Numbered from the stretch's first letter, positions 1-13,292 are shown. The stretch: DNA of 64,000 bases from Pristionchus mayeri (GCA_036245805.1 BTRK01000002.1:1054001-1118000), one strand, 5' to 3'. The notes: generated from the letters alone by a model not told the origin. Numbers and translations are program-made.

Positions 1-1897
1 TTCTTTGGTAATAAGGGAGTATCGATTAAGAGTCATTTAACCCACCACTCAAATCTTTGTGCGACACTCTCAGACGCGAAAATCGACATTTTATGCAACT
101 ACGAATTGCGAAATCTCCAATACTGGTCACACTTACGCATAGCCGTATCTCGATGGAGAGATAGGAGAAAATGGATGGGGAATCAACCTTGTGAAGTGAA
201 TTGGTGTTCTCACAGTTCTGGAATGAGATAAGGTCGAAATAGCAACTCCCGGCAATTTACCGACACTCATTGCCTCATTACTTTCTTAGGCTCTCATCCG
301 ACGTAGTGCCGACATAGCGAGATAGCTCGCAAAATGTACAGAGTGTGTGTGCCACATAATGCTTGCTCACTGAGGCCAATGTCCACAATCGCGCATTCGC
401 CACAAGCTTTTAAAATACTGCTTTCCAGAGCATGCTTCTTCTTTCGGAAGTTCGAGGAAACGATTCTTACAATATTTATTAAGTTTCGAACTTCAAATCT
501 TGATAGGCGATTTTGGAAATATTAGCGTGCTGGAATCCGCGATGAGAAGAAGGCGAGAAGAATGAAGACGGCTGCTTGTAGTCGGCGAACTTGTGTGAGT
601 ATTGTTTACAGGTGAGACTTCTCACACTAACTCGCCAATGTAAGGTGGCCGAGAGTGAGCGAATGCGCAAGCATTTTCCCGATAAATATCCCTGCTATCT
701 CTCCATTTCGCGCCATCTCTAGCAGATAATCGCGAGATACAATGCAAAAGGATGAGCGCGCTTCTCGCTAGAGAAGCAACCTCGAAACTATGCAAGTGCT
801 CCTCCAATTTTTCGCGCTGGTCTATTGATCGAGAGAGAGGGATCGCTTGCAATGAAGATTGGATAAACCTCGATCGAACGTAATCAGGAGAACTCACTCA
901 TGAATGTGCAATTGTTTTGCGCAACTTTGCAAAGTCTCTCTACCCTTTCCGTCGCTTAATTTTCTAAACGTCGAAACACCTAATGGAGATATCCGAGACC
1001 ACTCGCTTCTCCCTGCGCCCCCTCTGTTTGTTGACACCATAGATGCGTTGCGTAACATCAATGACCCCGCTGTAGCCTTGTCTAGGCGCCTTGTAACATC
1101 GAGAGCAATCATCTGACTCTCTTCCGTTTGTATGCTCTCTGGCCGGTCAGACAGACGAGTGAGTGTGCAACCTGAAGAGAGTCAGACCATTGCTCTACAT
1201 CGAGTTAGTGCATACCAGAATAATTCACATTCATTATACCAGCAATACGCAACAATTCACTGAATTTCAAGTGCATTTCGTTTTAATTTGAGTTATAATT
1301 CTATTCGAATTATCTATCGCTCTCATTTCATCTTGATTGCATGTGTAACAAAACTGACGCACCCTATATTCCACGTAAGACGAGTTCAACACCGAGATAA
1401 CCTCGATCTTTTCAGGTGTTTATCAGTGAATACACTCGAAATTTATTTTGAGTGTGAAATGTGCGCAAGAAACACGCCATTTTCTTTTTGGTCAGTCATT
1501 AAGCAATTTTACTGCAACCCAAACTTCTTTTTTTCTTCCTTCTATTGCGCAATTTGCAGGGAAATCTCTTCGACACGGATGGTTTAAGCAATTGTCCGAA
1601 CTGGACGAATTCGATAGTGGTCACGCTCACATCGCCAATAAATGGGAAGTTTTACTCCTAATTTGCTTAATGAATGAGATGAGAGACCACTAGATAGCGA
1701 GAGGTACCCGATACACGCTTGCGGCGGCCAGTTTAGAGAGGTCACGCTGGGGAGTGCCTTTGATAGAGTGACCATCACCTCTCAATCTATCAAGGGCGGA
1801 TTTTGCTCTACTCACATCGCAATCGCCTGTAAACGAGTTCAGCGAGGAGGGTATTTATTGGCGGACCGTTGAGGGTTGGACATCACTTGTCTCCGAC
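1..1897. other. Gene-free stretch
   Basis: I see no coding region here with convincing codon structure or splice phase. Short open frames exist on both strands but none resembles a known family. The stretch holds one copy of a dispersed hairpin (listed separately) and a weaker inverted pair around 576-640. An AT-rich GGGTATTTATTGG string near 1848 could belong to a promoter for the exon at 1898, but that is inference. Confidence 0.6.
1101..1196. repeat. Dispersed hairpin family A, copy 1
   Basis: An imperfect palindrome of about 95 bp. The arms begin GAGCAATCATCTGACTCTC and end in the reverse complement, GAGTCAGACCATTGCTC. The centre contains CCGGTCAGACAGAC. The same design recurs near 8690, 19239 and 40302, so this is a dispersed repeat rather than a chance fold. 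Confidence 0.8.
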
Positions 1898-1950
1898 ATG
1901 TGGAAGGCGTTGCTTTTGCTCGCACTCGTCGCGCTCGCCGCTTCCGTTCC
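1898..1950 (+). CDS. Possible first exon encoding a signal peptide
   Basis: ATG at 1898 opens MWKALLLLALVALAASVP and stops at a good donor (GTGAGT at 1951), so it looks like a signal-peptide exon. It ends in phase 2. The next recognisable coding exon (4212) needs phase 0, so the two do not join directly. An exon-like piece after TTTTGCAG at 3144 would close the frame after a few codons. This could be the start of the downstream receptor gene with a missed small exon, or the start of a separate tiny secreted peptide. Confidence 0.35.
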
Positions 1951-2042
1951 GTGAGTTATCTTTGAAGCTTCAGTTTGGAAATCGGTTACAAACAAAACAT
2001 CGAGCGCTTAGAGTAACCGATTAGTATTTTTTATAAACGATT

Positions 2043-3074
2043 ATATCACGCCTCTCACGTAAGAATCGAGCTAAAATCGCACTTCTTGGGAATGGAGAGG
2101 AAATCGTGAAATGAGTTCTAACCGGTTTTGGCCATCCTGGGGCATGCCTGAGTGACCCCCGAAGTCTTGTTGTGTATACTTCATTTTGGACCTTCCCGCA
2201 CCGGGTCACATTTCGGCATCACTCACTCTGAGAGCTGTTTTCTTGGATACGGTGAAAGATATATCATAATTGACCTCTGAGTGACCCAGGCTCATTTTTC
2301 GAGCTCTATCGATCTATATAGTTCAAATCCTCAGAATGTTCATTTTAACCACGCTATAATCAATGACGATTTTCTCGAAGACGAATGGAAAGGTGCAGCT
2401 AAAATTTTAAGAGTGCATGCATCTTAACGAGAGCTGTCGAATGAGGTGCTGGCGCCGAAAATACGAACACTTGGGTGAGAGTTTCGCCTTTTAAACTTTC
2501 CCGGATCGTTTGAACTTTCTTTTCAACAAACAAATGGGACTCACACCGCTCTCTTCTGACCGCGCGGCCAAGAATGATCAATGTTCCTTCCAATTTTCTG
2601 TTGAAAAGAAAGTTCAAACGATCCGGGAAAGTTTAAAAGGCGAAACTCTCACCCAAGCGTTCGTATTTTCGGCGCCAGCACCTCATTCGATAGCTCTCGT
2701 TAAGATGCATGCACTCTTAAAGTTTTAGCTGCACCTTTCCATTCGTTTTCGAGAAAATCAACCTTGATTATAGCGTGGTTAAAATCAACATTCTGAGGAT
2801 TTGAACTATATAGATCGATAGAGTTCGAAAAATGAGCAGGGGTCACTCAGAGGCCAATTTTGCTATATCTGACACTGTTTTCTAGAAATCGGCTCTTGAA
2901 GTGAGTAATGCCGAAATGCGACCCGGCGCAGGACGCTCCAAAATGAAGTCTGCACAACAAGACTTCAGGAGTCACTCAGGCACGCCCCAGGATGGCCAAA
3001 ACCGGTTAGATCTCATTTCACGATTTCCTCTCCATTCCCTGTCTCAGCTCGATTCTCTCGTGAGAGGCGTGATA
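2043..3074. repeat. Fold-back element FB1, copy A
   Basis: A long inverted repeat with arms of about 480 bp around a short centre near 2560. The outer ends read TATCACGCCTCTCACG and its reverse complement. Both arms translate to almost the same short peptide in opposite directions, a mirror artefact and not a gene. Related copies lie near 13354-14386 and 53205-54515. No transposase is visible, so this is a non-autonomous element. Confidence 0.9.
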
Positions 3075-4211
3075 TTCTTAAAATTGAATGTTTTGTTGAA
3101 AAAGAGTTGAATTGACGAAAATTGATGAAACAATCATTTTGCAGGCATGGATTACGCGATCGTTGAGCGTATTAATTTTGATAAGCCTTAAGAAGAAAAG
3201 GTAAAATGCAATGGAATAATCGTATCGAAACATTTAATTCAAGCATTGCAGCACCCCAGAAAGCATGTACTCGGCCTCTGTATATTCTAAGAAGATTTAT
3301 TTCTGCTCAATTCTCATGATATAATGAGCCAAAAGAGTCATGTATGATAAAAAAGGTGTATTTCATAGCAATGCACATGGAATCATGATACGGATCATAA
3401 GAAATAGACGAGATTTGATTGAACATCTGATGTTGTTAACATTAGCCTTGAGTTCTTCACAATTTCACTCGAGTAGTAAAGTGTATCTAAAAAAATTGAA
3501 AATAAAAAAAAATAAAAAAATTGGGACAAATTGCCCACTATGGAAGGAGTATTGAATGCTTAATCATCATCAGCTTCAACTCCTCGCCCAACCGCTTGGC
3601 TCCTTGAACCCTCTCTCTAGGACGCCCCGTCAACTTTCCCTGCCAAGCAATAGGGGCAATTCTATTCATCTTTATCCATCCTTCTGCCTTCATTCTGCTC
3701 ATTGGTTTGTTTGCTCAGTGAACTGATCTCTACTGGACTTTACAACCTGATGAGTCCGGGAAAAGACGGGAACCGGGAACGAGAAATGCAGCTATCACAC
3801 CTACTGTTTACTGCTCGCCGTTTTCATTTTTTTCTTTATGCCAGAACAGTCGTCACGGAATACATTTGATATACACTTCTTCGCATTGAAAGACTGGGTC
3901 AGTTCATCACATACATCGATTTGAGGATGAATGTTTAGGATAAGAATGATGATTGGATAAATTCCCTCTTATTTGTTGCAGTCTGTTCACTTGAAAAATC
4001 TAAAATTACGCTGAGAAGGGAGCGGATTCGTATAATCCATAATCTCGAATATATCGGCCCCTTTAATGCATTTTATGGCTGGTTGAATTCGGAAGAAGTT
4101 TCTTTGACAAACACTTCCTTTTCACTTCTCACACGAAGGATGTACACGAGGGGGGGACTCATTATTTGCATTCCAATTACTGAAGCCCCATGACATTACG
4201 TGGAGAAACAG
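3075..4211. other. Non-coding stretch before the receptor gene
   Basis: AT-rich sequence with no convincing exon. One exon-like segment follows TTTTGCAG at 3144 and is followed by GTAAAA near 3200, but its reading frames are closed by stops. Nothing else is recognised. Confidence 0.5.
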
Positions 4212-6039
4212 GACACTCTTCGTGCCTCGGCTGCCGAGAAGAGACCTCACTCATCAGCCAGTCCCTGCACAGTTTCCCCCATGGGCGCCAAGAAACGCAT
4301 TATCCTCGGTTACGAGGGCAACTTATACCCTGCACTCTTCGAGGATTCAACAACAACACTCAAAGGATTCATCATCAATATGTGGCAGATAATAGGAGAG
4401 GCCCTGCACGTCGACATTCATCTATATAAAACTGCATGTGGGTTATATTAAGAGATGGAGGTGAATATTACGTAGACGAAGTGAAACATAAATGCATTAT
4501 TCACAACCCTGCGCAATCAATGAACTTTGCGCTATGTAAATAGCCTCAGACGCGTATGTGGAATTTCGGGCAAAGTGATTTATGATCGGGTGAGTGAGCT
4601 ATACAACATTCCCATTGTCATTGTGGGCGGCTAAATATTCCCCGGAGCACCCCTTTAACGAATGTCGTGCACTATCATGACAATGAATTCATAGAAATGA
4701 ATTCATAGATTGACCATTGACACTTAAATTTATTGAGATCCCCTTTTTTCCAGACGAATATATATCAAGCTGTCGGGAAGAATTACGAGTCAGCAAATAT
4801 CGTCAAATATTCCGTGCTGGGCCGCGATTCTCGCCGTCTGTCTCTTCTTCTTCGTAGCCAACTCGGCACACCAAGTGATGCACCGACAAATCCCTGCAGG
4901 TGCGGCTCAAAAAAATGTTATTTTATCGATTTGCTGCTCAAAGGTAATTTTTGAATTGTATTTTCAGGAGACATCGGATCATTATTCAACCTTCTCTTCT
5001 CACTCTACCTAGCCTCACACATCTGGTTCTCGACTCTCACAAATTGGCACTATTCAGCATTCTTTACTGGAAATGAGCTCGTGGAGGCAGTCCCTCCTGT
5101 CAAGTGCGTTATTATGCTGGAGAATTTTACTAATTTAGACGATAATAGCATCTGCTTGAAGGACTCTGACTCAGCTGTTAGAAGAGAAGGCAACGCTCCT
5201 GTTGATCGGCGATGGTCAGGCATCCCCCAACGTGAGTTGCTAGTTCATATAGTTGCTATGTCAACGTGAAAGAGATAATAACAATGTATGCGCTTCTCTA
5301 TATTGTTATTGCATCTAGGTGCTATAAACGATCTAATTTTGAGGGGATATAATTACAAGGAACACATTTTCAGAAGAAGGCCAGCTTCGGACTGGTTAAA
5401 ATCGAGCTCGACCCCGAGAGATTCTGGGATTGCATGTGTACGGGTGATGTAGTGAGCCTTATGAATGCATATCAAATACTGGCCAGCCCGTGCAACTTGA
5501 ACAGGTATCCGTTGTCCAGTTTTCAAGAAGATATTATTTTTTTCAGAGTATCCATCTCAGATGAGGAGCGAATCAGATTCCCCGACTTTAACACAACTTC
5601 CACTCTCATTCCCAACTATTTCCTACTCGATCGTAAACGAACCTCTCGCAAGACTCTGGAAATCATCAATTCCGTGGTGCTCAAGTTTTTCGATCACGAT
5701 CGGGTTTGTTTCCTTCCTCTAATTGTTTTACAATTCGACATTTTAGACAATCTCATTCTGGACTGCTCGGTCTGTCGAGTCGATCGGCGAATGCTATCGT
5801 CTTCATCAAACCAAGCCGGACGAGGTGCTACCCATCAGGTGAAATTCCAAAAATACCTAATGCGTTGACCGATGGACATTTGACGATCGAAGTATTGCAG
5901 CCTCACTCGCCTCTCGGTTGTCTTCTACATCTTCTTAGCCTTCATCGCTATCTCAACGGTTCAATTCGTGGCCGAAATCGTCATTTATAAGACCAAACTG
6001 ATCCCTCGGATGTCGAGACGTGAGCTCTTCAGTTGGTGA
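4212..6039 (+). CDS. Ionotropic-receptor-like (iGluR superfamily) channel, 5' end unresolved
   Basis: Exons read as 4212 to about 4441, 4550-4589, 4754-4899, 4968-5103, 5162-5231, 5374-5504, 5547-5703, 5747-5838 and 5901-6039 (TGA). From 4754 the phases join cleanly. The layout is that of an ionotropic receptor: a ligand-domain start (KGFIINMWQIIGEALHV), a first membrane segment (WAAILAVCLFFFVANSA), a second (SLYLASHIWFSTLTNWHYSA), the S2 ligand lobe, and a last membrane segment (VVFYIFLAFIAISTVQFVAE). Known members are ligand-gated cation channels of sensory neurons or glutamate synapses. The S1 lobe between 4441 and 4754 is too short and its phase into 4754 does not fit, so the gene may be decaying or have an unseen exon. 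The 5162 exon uses an AAG acceptor; the phase there restores a lysine and an open frame. Confidence 0.75.
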
Positions 6040-6116
6040 CAGTGCGCAGACGTAACACTACGCGCTCTCTCTTGCCAAACTTGGATGAAACCAAACATTC
6101 TTTGGTTTTACGAGTA

Positions 6117-7234
6117 CAGGGTGGCATAAAAGTATTGACCCAACTTTGATTATATCTCATTTCTAACAGGCAACACTTTTCAAACTTTTCAGCCACATCT
6201 TTTAGCCACATCTTTTAGCCAACACTTTTCAGCCACATCTTTTAGCGTACGACAGCTAAGCTAATTAACAATATATTTGCCAATATTCAGATCTCTACTC
6301 GAAACAATGTACGAGTTTCAACTTCTGAAAAATATGATCTGTAAATTTAGTGAGATTTCTCAGGAAATTGAAATTGATTCATCTTCGACGCGTTGCACGA
6401 AGACCAATGGTGTAATAGTAATCATATTTTTGGTGATAAGAGCAACCATCAGTGACTTAAAATATGTCATTCATTTAATTCAAATAGCTTCCGAATCGGA
6501 CGAAACGGACGAAGTACGGGTTGAATATGAACGGCGCCCAACCAAACGTTTCAGATTAAATCAAATGTATTCTCCGAATTCAAAAGCTACTCAATGATTT
6601 CATGTGTAAGCGTTATTCACAACCTTTAAGGCTCACAAATATGCACTCCATACCTAGTTGGATGCCAATCACACATCAGAATATTCGACCAAATGCTTCT
6701 GCCTGACACATTTGGTGAAATATTTTGATGCTCGTTTCAACTATTCAATCGCCGTTTTCATCCATTTTTATGCTTCTAAAATTCATACTTCTACACTGTT
6801 AAAAGACACAGAAGTTTTTAGCCTGATATCGATATGTTGAACGTAAACTCCAAAAATGTGCATTTTATGCCGCCAAAAGTAATGTATCGCAAAATGACTA
6901 TTTCTCTGCCTCTAGAAGTCCTGGAACCATTTCCTTAAAAGTTCCTAAAAGTGGAATGGTTCTTCTCTATGATCAACTTGATTAATCGGAACTTGCTTAT
7001 CTAGTCTTCTCTCACAACGAATTTTTCGCGAAAATCAGTTGTGGGTCGAGGTGACGCACAACTGAGTTACATTTGACAATGCTCCAGCATATCCAATCGA
7101 TTGATTTTTACACGAGGCATGGGGATTATAGGTATTGCATGGAGGAATAGTCAGGCATGAGCAGAGATAAGAACTCTTAAATGTTCGAAAGATATACGAG
7201 GTTATATGTGGGTCAATACTTTTGTGCCACCCTG
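6117..7234. mobile_element. Tc1-type non-autonomous element with TA target duplication
   Basis: The left end reads CAGGGTGGCATAAAAGTATT and the right end is the reverse complement of CAGGGTGGCACAAAAGTATT. Each is directly flanked by TA. Length is 1118 bp. The interior holds a small tandem array near 6185-6245 built on CACATCTTTTAGC. No transposase with the DDE pattern of the Tc1 family was seen. The element lies just downstream of the receptor gene. Confidence 0.88.
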
Positions 7235-10200
7235 TATAGATATTTTCAGTAAAGAAAATCATCGGAGAACGAATTAAAATCAGAGGAGCAAATTAAGCGT
7301 TAACCAGCCAAGGTATGCACTGGAGTTAGCGTCTATTGACGAGCTCTGCCGGAGCATCCATAGTAGTAATTCCCAGGAGTAACTGAACCACATTTTCCAT
7401 TCCAGTATCTTCGCTTCGATTCTCTGTGTCGACTTCAATCCCGTCAAGGTTCGATGACATGCCGTTCTTGAATCTCGAGTACTTTCAGCTCTCATCGTTC
7501 ATGTTCCCTTCACGCCTGGCCTCTTCCTTCTCTCATATCTTCCTCTTCTTCCTTCGGAGTCTCTCTTCTCCTGTTGTCCTCATTTCCCGACATCAGGGCC
7601 AGCAGAAACATCCACGTAAATCGGTTGTTACACAAATACTAATGAATCACCAGCGCTTTCAGATACTTCCTTTTCCTCGATTCTTCTCCACCCTTTCTCT
7701 AGGTTCTTCAGGAATCTTGTCGAACTCGGTTTCTGCGATAACAAGTATTCATACCAATGCTAATCAGCTATCCAGCGCTTTCAGATTCTCACGTCGTTCT
7801 CTCTCTTCCGTTACCTTCTGCTTGATATATTCTCTTCCTCCTCTCCGTCATCTGCGTTATGCCTCAGATGGTCTTCCTCTCTTTCCCCGATGATGCCCTC
7901 TAAATCAGATGTTTGCTAGAACAGATGAGTACTTCTTATCTTCCATCCTTCCACCTTCCCCGATCATCATGCCAGACGGCCAGAGTGACTCCGCTTTCAT
8001 TCTACCCATCAATTGTTCCCATGTTCGATTCCCCAGTGTTCTACCCAGTGCTCCCATCTTAACATTCGTTCGATCTCATTCCCGGTTATCTATGGATTCG
8101 TAACTTTTAGTTGTTCAGCAGTCTTCCAAGTACACGTTAGTGCACTTTTCGAGTAGTAAATCTCCATACTTGTTAACCATCCCTCGTGTTTCGTAGTTAG
8201 TATAATCGAGTATAATCCAGATAAATATTTCCAATAGATCGTTGAATCCTCGGTATATTTCACTGATATATTGATTTTTTTACTCGCCTTTAAAATATAC
8301 AAGTTTTGGCCACGGTTTGATGTACATTTCTGTACAAAACTTGAAAGGATAGACAAAAAAGTAAAGCAAACAATGCCTCTCTCCTCTCCACACCTCTCTC
8401 CTCTACCAGCCTACAAGAGACTGGGTAAAACACAGAGAGTTCGCCCCGCAGGCCCAAGTGTGTGTAATGGCTTCCGGCCTCTGTGCGAGATCTCACTTGA
8501 GCTACTCTCCCATTTCCCATGGTCTCTTCCCGCCCAGCCATCGAGGTAGCGCGCCTACTAGAGAAACTCCTGCCCAGAGCTCTGACTCTCCTCATATTAC
8601 ACACTCTCTCGCAGGTTAGAGAACGTTAGAGAGCATGCAAATTGGAGAGACTCAGACGATTCCGCCCAATCTGCTCCCGAAGCCGCGAGTAATCGTCTGA
8701 CTCTCCTAGTTTTGGATACTATCTCGTCGCTCTAACCGACGACAGAGTGTGCGTGAGAGAGACCATTGCTCCCGGCGCCCCTCTATTATTTTCATTTCAC
8801 CCCTCTTTACCTCGCCCCGATACTTTGCTGGTCCCGAGGGCTACCTTGCCTCCGAAAACTAACTCCTCGCAGTCTCACAGGTCAGAGAATGCTATAGAGC
8901 ATACGAAATTGAGAGCGCGCGATCATTCGAGTTAGCCGGGCTAATGCATGCACAATGAGACCGAGTTTCACTAGCAGTTTTCGCGAAGTCGCCTGAGTTC
9001 CGCTGTTGAATACTTGAAAGTACTGTCCATAAATTTTCCCTCGATCTCTCACTATTTTTTTTTCTTTAACGTCGTGCATTAGAATAAGCTAAAAGTACGA
9101 AACTGATATGTGTTCCACTCTTAAAAATAACCCTCACTTTGCCAATAGAAAAGTGCTTCTGCCTAACAGGGGAAACTCTAGAACATTTTACGGGACTATA
9201 AAAAGTGCCTCGGATAGCGTGTGGATAGAGAACTCTGCCTATATATAGGAGATATCCGACTTTAAAAATATCTGCCACTTTGCCTGAAAGCTCCGCCATA
9301 AACGCCGACCATCAACCACTATTTACCGTTGTTCTACCTATATTTTCCACCGAGTGGGAACTCCTTCTCTCTCTTGTTTTCCCGTGCTCTCTCGGGAAGC
9401 AGACACAAATCGGAAGAAGGAGAGACGTCTCTCCCCTCTTCTCCCTTTCATATTCGAGTCCGTTCGCTTTTACAGTCTTTTGTTTTGGTTGAGATTTCTA
9501 ATCCGCCAATATATTTTCCACGAAAATTATCAATTTCTCGTACACTATGATGGTTTTGTGATTTACCCATTTGAACAACAACAAATGAAAGAATCCCTCA
9601 AAAGCGCGCAATCTCGCCTTTCAAATTCGAGATTTGCACGAACCTGCTCCGAATTGGCCAAGATTCATGAATGATTCCCCCCTTTGCACTCCTCGGGCTC
9701 CAATTTCCTAATCTTCTTTCCATTCCTCCGAAATATAGCCAGAGGTCAGCAATAAAAATGCCCATTGTCCTTCTCGACATCTAATTAGTGACCGCGGCTC
9801 ATATCCGATTCTTTCCTTGGACTGCAGACATGGCTGTATTTGTTCTGAGTTACCTCTCGCATTTCGGACCTGTCTGAAAAGCCATTCCTATTTGTTCTAT
9901 TCTAGTGTCTCAGACATTTCCCGATAGCATTCAATTGAATACACGTGCTAAAATCGCATGAGCACTTTTGATTCAGTTTGCTTTAACCACATGTTCGGAT
10001 GATCCCTATTTCAAACGCTTCTTCCAAGGGTCTCATATTGTTCTAATTTCTCGAGACAGTGCAAGAAAAGAAGAGAGGCTGACGCCTAGCTAAAAGCTGT
10101 GCTCCATCACCACAAATTATCCGGCCTTCCTGCCAGTCCGTTCTAATGGTAATGCGGGGCATGCGAAAGAGAGGGAAGAGGTGTGTAGATCACCCAGTCA

Positions 10201-10577
10201 CTTTTAGAGGAGGGAGGGAGGGGAGGGGGAGATTCAGGGAGGGAGCGAGAGGGGGAGAGAGAGGAAGAGAGAAAGGAAGACACAGATCACGCACTCCTCC
10301 TTTCATGCGCAATCTAAGGGTTAAATTGGGCATTAGATATGTGGAATGGAGAGATCGACGCGATTGGAACTCATCGGTCTTTTCGTTTCTCTTCGTCCCA
10401 CTCTTTCTTTCTCGATTCCTCGCTGCTAAACTCATTGGAATCATCTGGCCACTTTAAATTGCGTGAATGAACGCACAAGATACGAGGAAAATACATAAAT
10501 CGCGATTGATTTCTTCGTATTTCATTATCTCGTGATTAAAATCGCTACTTTCAAAAAATGCGATTTTTTTCAGCGTA
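7235..10577. other. Gene-free stretch with hairpin repeat and purine-rich DNA
   Basis: No convincing gene. The plus strand at 7426-7893 has an open frame of 155 codons, but it is serine/phenylalanine-rich with no family resemblance and arises from pyrimidine-rich DNA. Hairpin family A is present at 8690-8770, with related half-copies at about 8610-8660 and 8880-8930. A GA-rich tract lies at 10200-10285, ahead of the potassium channel gene. Confidence 0.5.
8690..8770. repeat. Dispersed hairpin family A, copy 2 (degraded)
   Basis: Begins AATCGTCTGACTCTCCTAG and ends GAGAGACCATTGCTC, matching the outer arms of copies at 1101, 19239 and 40302. The inner arms are more diverged than in the other copies. 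Confidence 0.65.
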
Positions 10578-13278
10578 ATGTCCGAGGAGACGGAGAAGTT
10601 GAGCGAGAAGAAGGAGGAGGAGGAAGAGGAGGAGGACCAGCGATGCTGCTCGCTGTCGGTGAGCCTTTGATTTTGTTGTTGTTGTTGTTGTTGTTGTTGC
10701 TCCTGTTGTTATTGTTGTTATTGTTTTATGTTGTTTGTTATTGTTATTGTAGCAGAAAGTGAAGCATATGAATTGCAGAAGCTCCGCACCACCTTCATTC
10801 ACATCGCCCTACTGGGAGCCTCGACGGCGTATATTTTCTTTGGTGAGCGATTTTCCCCTTTGTCAGTTACAAACATGGCAGTTCAAATCTACCTTGCTCA
10901 CGGTCCAAAAATGCATGATTTTCGAAAATCACCAAATAAAGGAGGCGCATTACATGTACAATGTGCATATTTCTGGGATCTAGTTATTTTGTATGTTGAC
11001 CAGTCCCCAAACGCATTCACCATGAAGTTGAGAATGATTGCTCGCAGGCGCCCTCATATTTGTGCATCTCGAGCGTCCGTACGAGGTAGCAGAGCGGGAG
11101 CGAGTGCTCGCCCAGATGGATGCACTTGTAGAGGCAAGAGCAATTTGTATTTCCAAAAGTTACTTCAGGGTCTAGCTTGTCTTTCCTTCTCCACTCCCAA
11201 CTCACTGGTAAACACTGAGTGATACATTTATTTATGATATGTTTGGTTTCAATATATGTACATGATTCGCGAAATTTACGCTGGGTCTTCACATGTTTCA
11301 TATAGATATTGTCCGGCATAGTTCTCATTCGAACCAGTGCCGTAAATTCGCAGGACCTCCTCTCTAACGTCTCCTTTCCCTCCCTCTCCGATGACGATCG
11401 GCACTGGCTGCTGGATGAATACACCGCGGGCATCTTCGAGCTGATCGACAGCCCGCATGGGGGACACATATTCGAGGTCACCCTTGAACTTTTTTTTTGT
11501 GAATTCAAATCCCTTTTTTTGATTTGAGTAGACATCAATTATATATTGAAGAAAGACACATTTTTTTCATTGAAGAATTTTCCATTGAAGAAAAACATAT
11601 TGAAATTTTGGACCTCATCAATGGGAACATTTGTTCAAAAGCGGTTCATGTAGTGTAAGTGAAACACGTTGATGGAAGTACGATCTCTAATTGTAAATGT
11701 GTGAAAAAACAGATTAAAATTGCAGAACCACTTCTCCAACTCGACCGAGAACGAAGACATGTGGACGCTGTCATCGGCTGTTCTATTCACCTCGACTACC
11801 GTAATCCCTGTCGGTTAGGGAGTCTGATCAAGAACTGAAATTTTTCAATTAATACTTGCAGGGTACGGCTACATCACGCCTATCTCACCCGTATCCCGAC
11901 TGTTTGTCGTTGTCTATGGTATGTCTAATTTGATATATTTTCAAATTTTGGTCAATTCTAATTGAGAGAAAAGGCTATGCCATGATATTTATACCAAGCA
12001 ATCGATAACCAATCAATACTCAGGACTCATCGGCATTCCGCTCGTGCTCGTTACGATGGCCGACGCGGGCAAATTCATGAGCAATTTCATCACGCAATTC
12101 TTCACGGTGGGTTTACTGTAGCTTTCTTTTCGAGACAAAATCCCTGTTAAGTCCCTAACCATTCCTACGATGATCTTCCTAACGATGCTGGCGATCTACC
12201 CGATCATTGGAGGTCACAGCCTTTTTTTAACCGAATGAAATGTAACTTCCCGTTGCCAGATGCAAACTTTGTCATCAAACACTGAAAATGTCCGAATTCC
12301 AGGCATATTCTTCCACCTAATCACCGATATGACCATGATGGACGCAATCTACTTCTCGCTCATCTCCATTTTCACAATCGGCTTCGGAGACCTGGCTGTG
12401 GGTTTTCATTTTAACCTATTCTCACAAGATAGCCAGTCCTCGAAATCTCACAAGTGACAACAAGCAATATAAAGTCAGTCTTCGATACCTCCCGATTACT
12501 GTAGTCATACTGTAGTCTCCTTGCAGCCGTCCGTGAACGTCGTCTACCTCGTGCTCTTCATCGTCTTCGGCGTCATTCTGGTGACGATCACGATCGATTT
12601 CGTAGCCGCAGAATTGATCGACCATATCCACTACATGGGCCGACACGTGGGCAAGGCGAGGGAGCTGGCTAGCAAGATGTTCTCGGTGAGACCTACCGCG
12701 CTTCTACCGTACCCTTACTGTGTCGTTATTGAAATCAATAAAAAATTCTTTGATTATGATGCAACATAAGGTTTCATGTATTGAAATAATAGGCACCGAC
12801 ATCTATCGAGATTAAGATGTGTAGCAATGAGTAATTTCTGTTTTTAGCTCGCCCAGTCCCTCAACATGAACCGCGGTCTCACTGTGGGCATGACACAGCT
12901 CCACTCTCTCGCCCGATTCGGCCTGCTGTCGAAGCTGGATGAGAACGCTTTAAAAGTAAGATCTAAGATGTAGAGTTGGCTATTCAAGCTTTGAGCGCTC
13001 AACATGGCTTGATCTCCCATCTCTCACACATTTCCCCAATAAATCGTTTAGCCAACCCTACTATGATGTCTGGTATTACCGGCTCATTCCGAAATGTAGT
13101 GGCATGATGACTTTTCAATTGTGAAGTGATCAACCCGGAATTGTAATTGATGAAACAATGTTTTTAGGCTCCTCGAGTTCATCTCGCCTTCGAGCCCTCG
13201 CTCGATGACATGGACTACATGGACTGTGGAGCAAGCAGGGACATCAGGGCGTCAAGATTGAGTCTGTACAATATTTGA
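10578..13278 (+). CDS. Two-pore-domain potassium channel (TWK family)
   Basis: A complete multi-exon gene; coding exons include 10578-10658, 10779-10842, 11048-11133, 11354-11476, then about 11746, 11862 and 12024-12106, 12152 on, 12302 on, 12527 on, 12848 on, and a last exon ending TGA at 13278. The order is an acidic N-terminus (poly-Glu), M1 (FIHIALLGASTAYIFFGALI), an extracellular loop with N-glycosylation sites, pore 1 (TTVIPVGYGYITP), M2, M3 (IPTMIFLTMLAIYPIIG), pore 2 (SIFTIGFGDLA) and M4 (VVYLVLFIVFGVILVTITID). Two selectivity filters, GYG and GFG, in one chain define the family, which sets resting potassium leak in excitable cells. Length is about 375 residues. The 11133 donor appears to be GC, and the 12152 exon uses an AAG acceptor. 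I do not assign a specific twk number. Confidence 0.93.
10671..10750 (+). repeat. TTG microsatellite in TWK intron 1
   Basis: A run of TTG/TTA triplets from about 10671 to 10750 fills the first intron of the channel gene. Simple-sequence DNA, likely length-variable between strains. Confidence 0.9.
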
Positions 13279-13292
13279 GCTGACAAATATAT

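Noticed and set aside
7426..7893. A 155-codon open frame on the plus strand
   Set aside because: Serine- and phenylalanine-rich translation of pyrimidine-rich DNA, no splice context, no family resemblance.
10190..10457. Open frames in the GA-rich tract on both strands
   Set aside because: Arg/Gly/Glu and Pro/Leu/Ser low-complexity translations of simple-sequence DNA.
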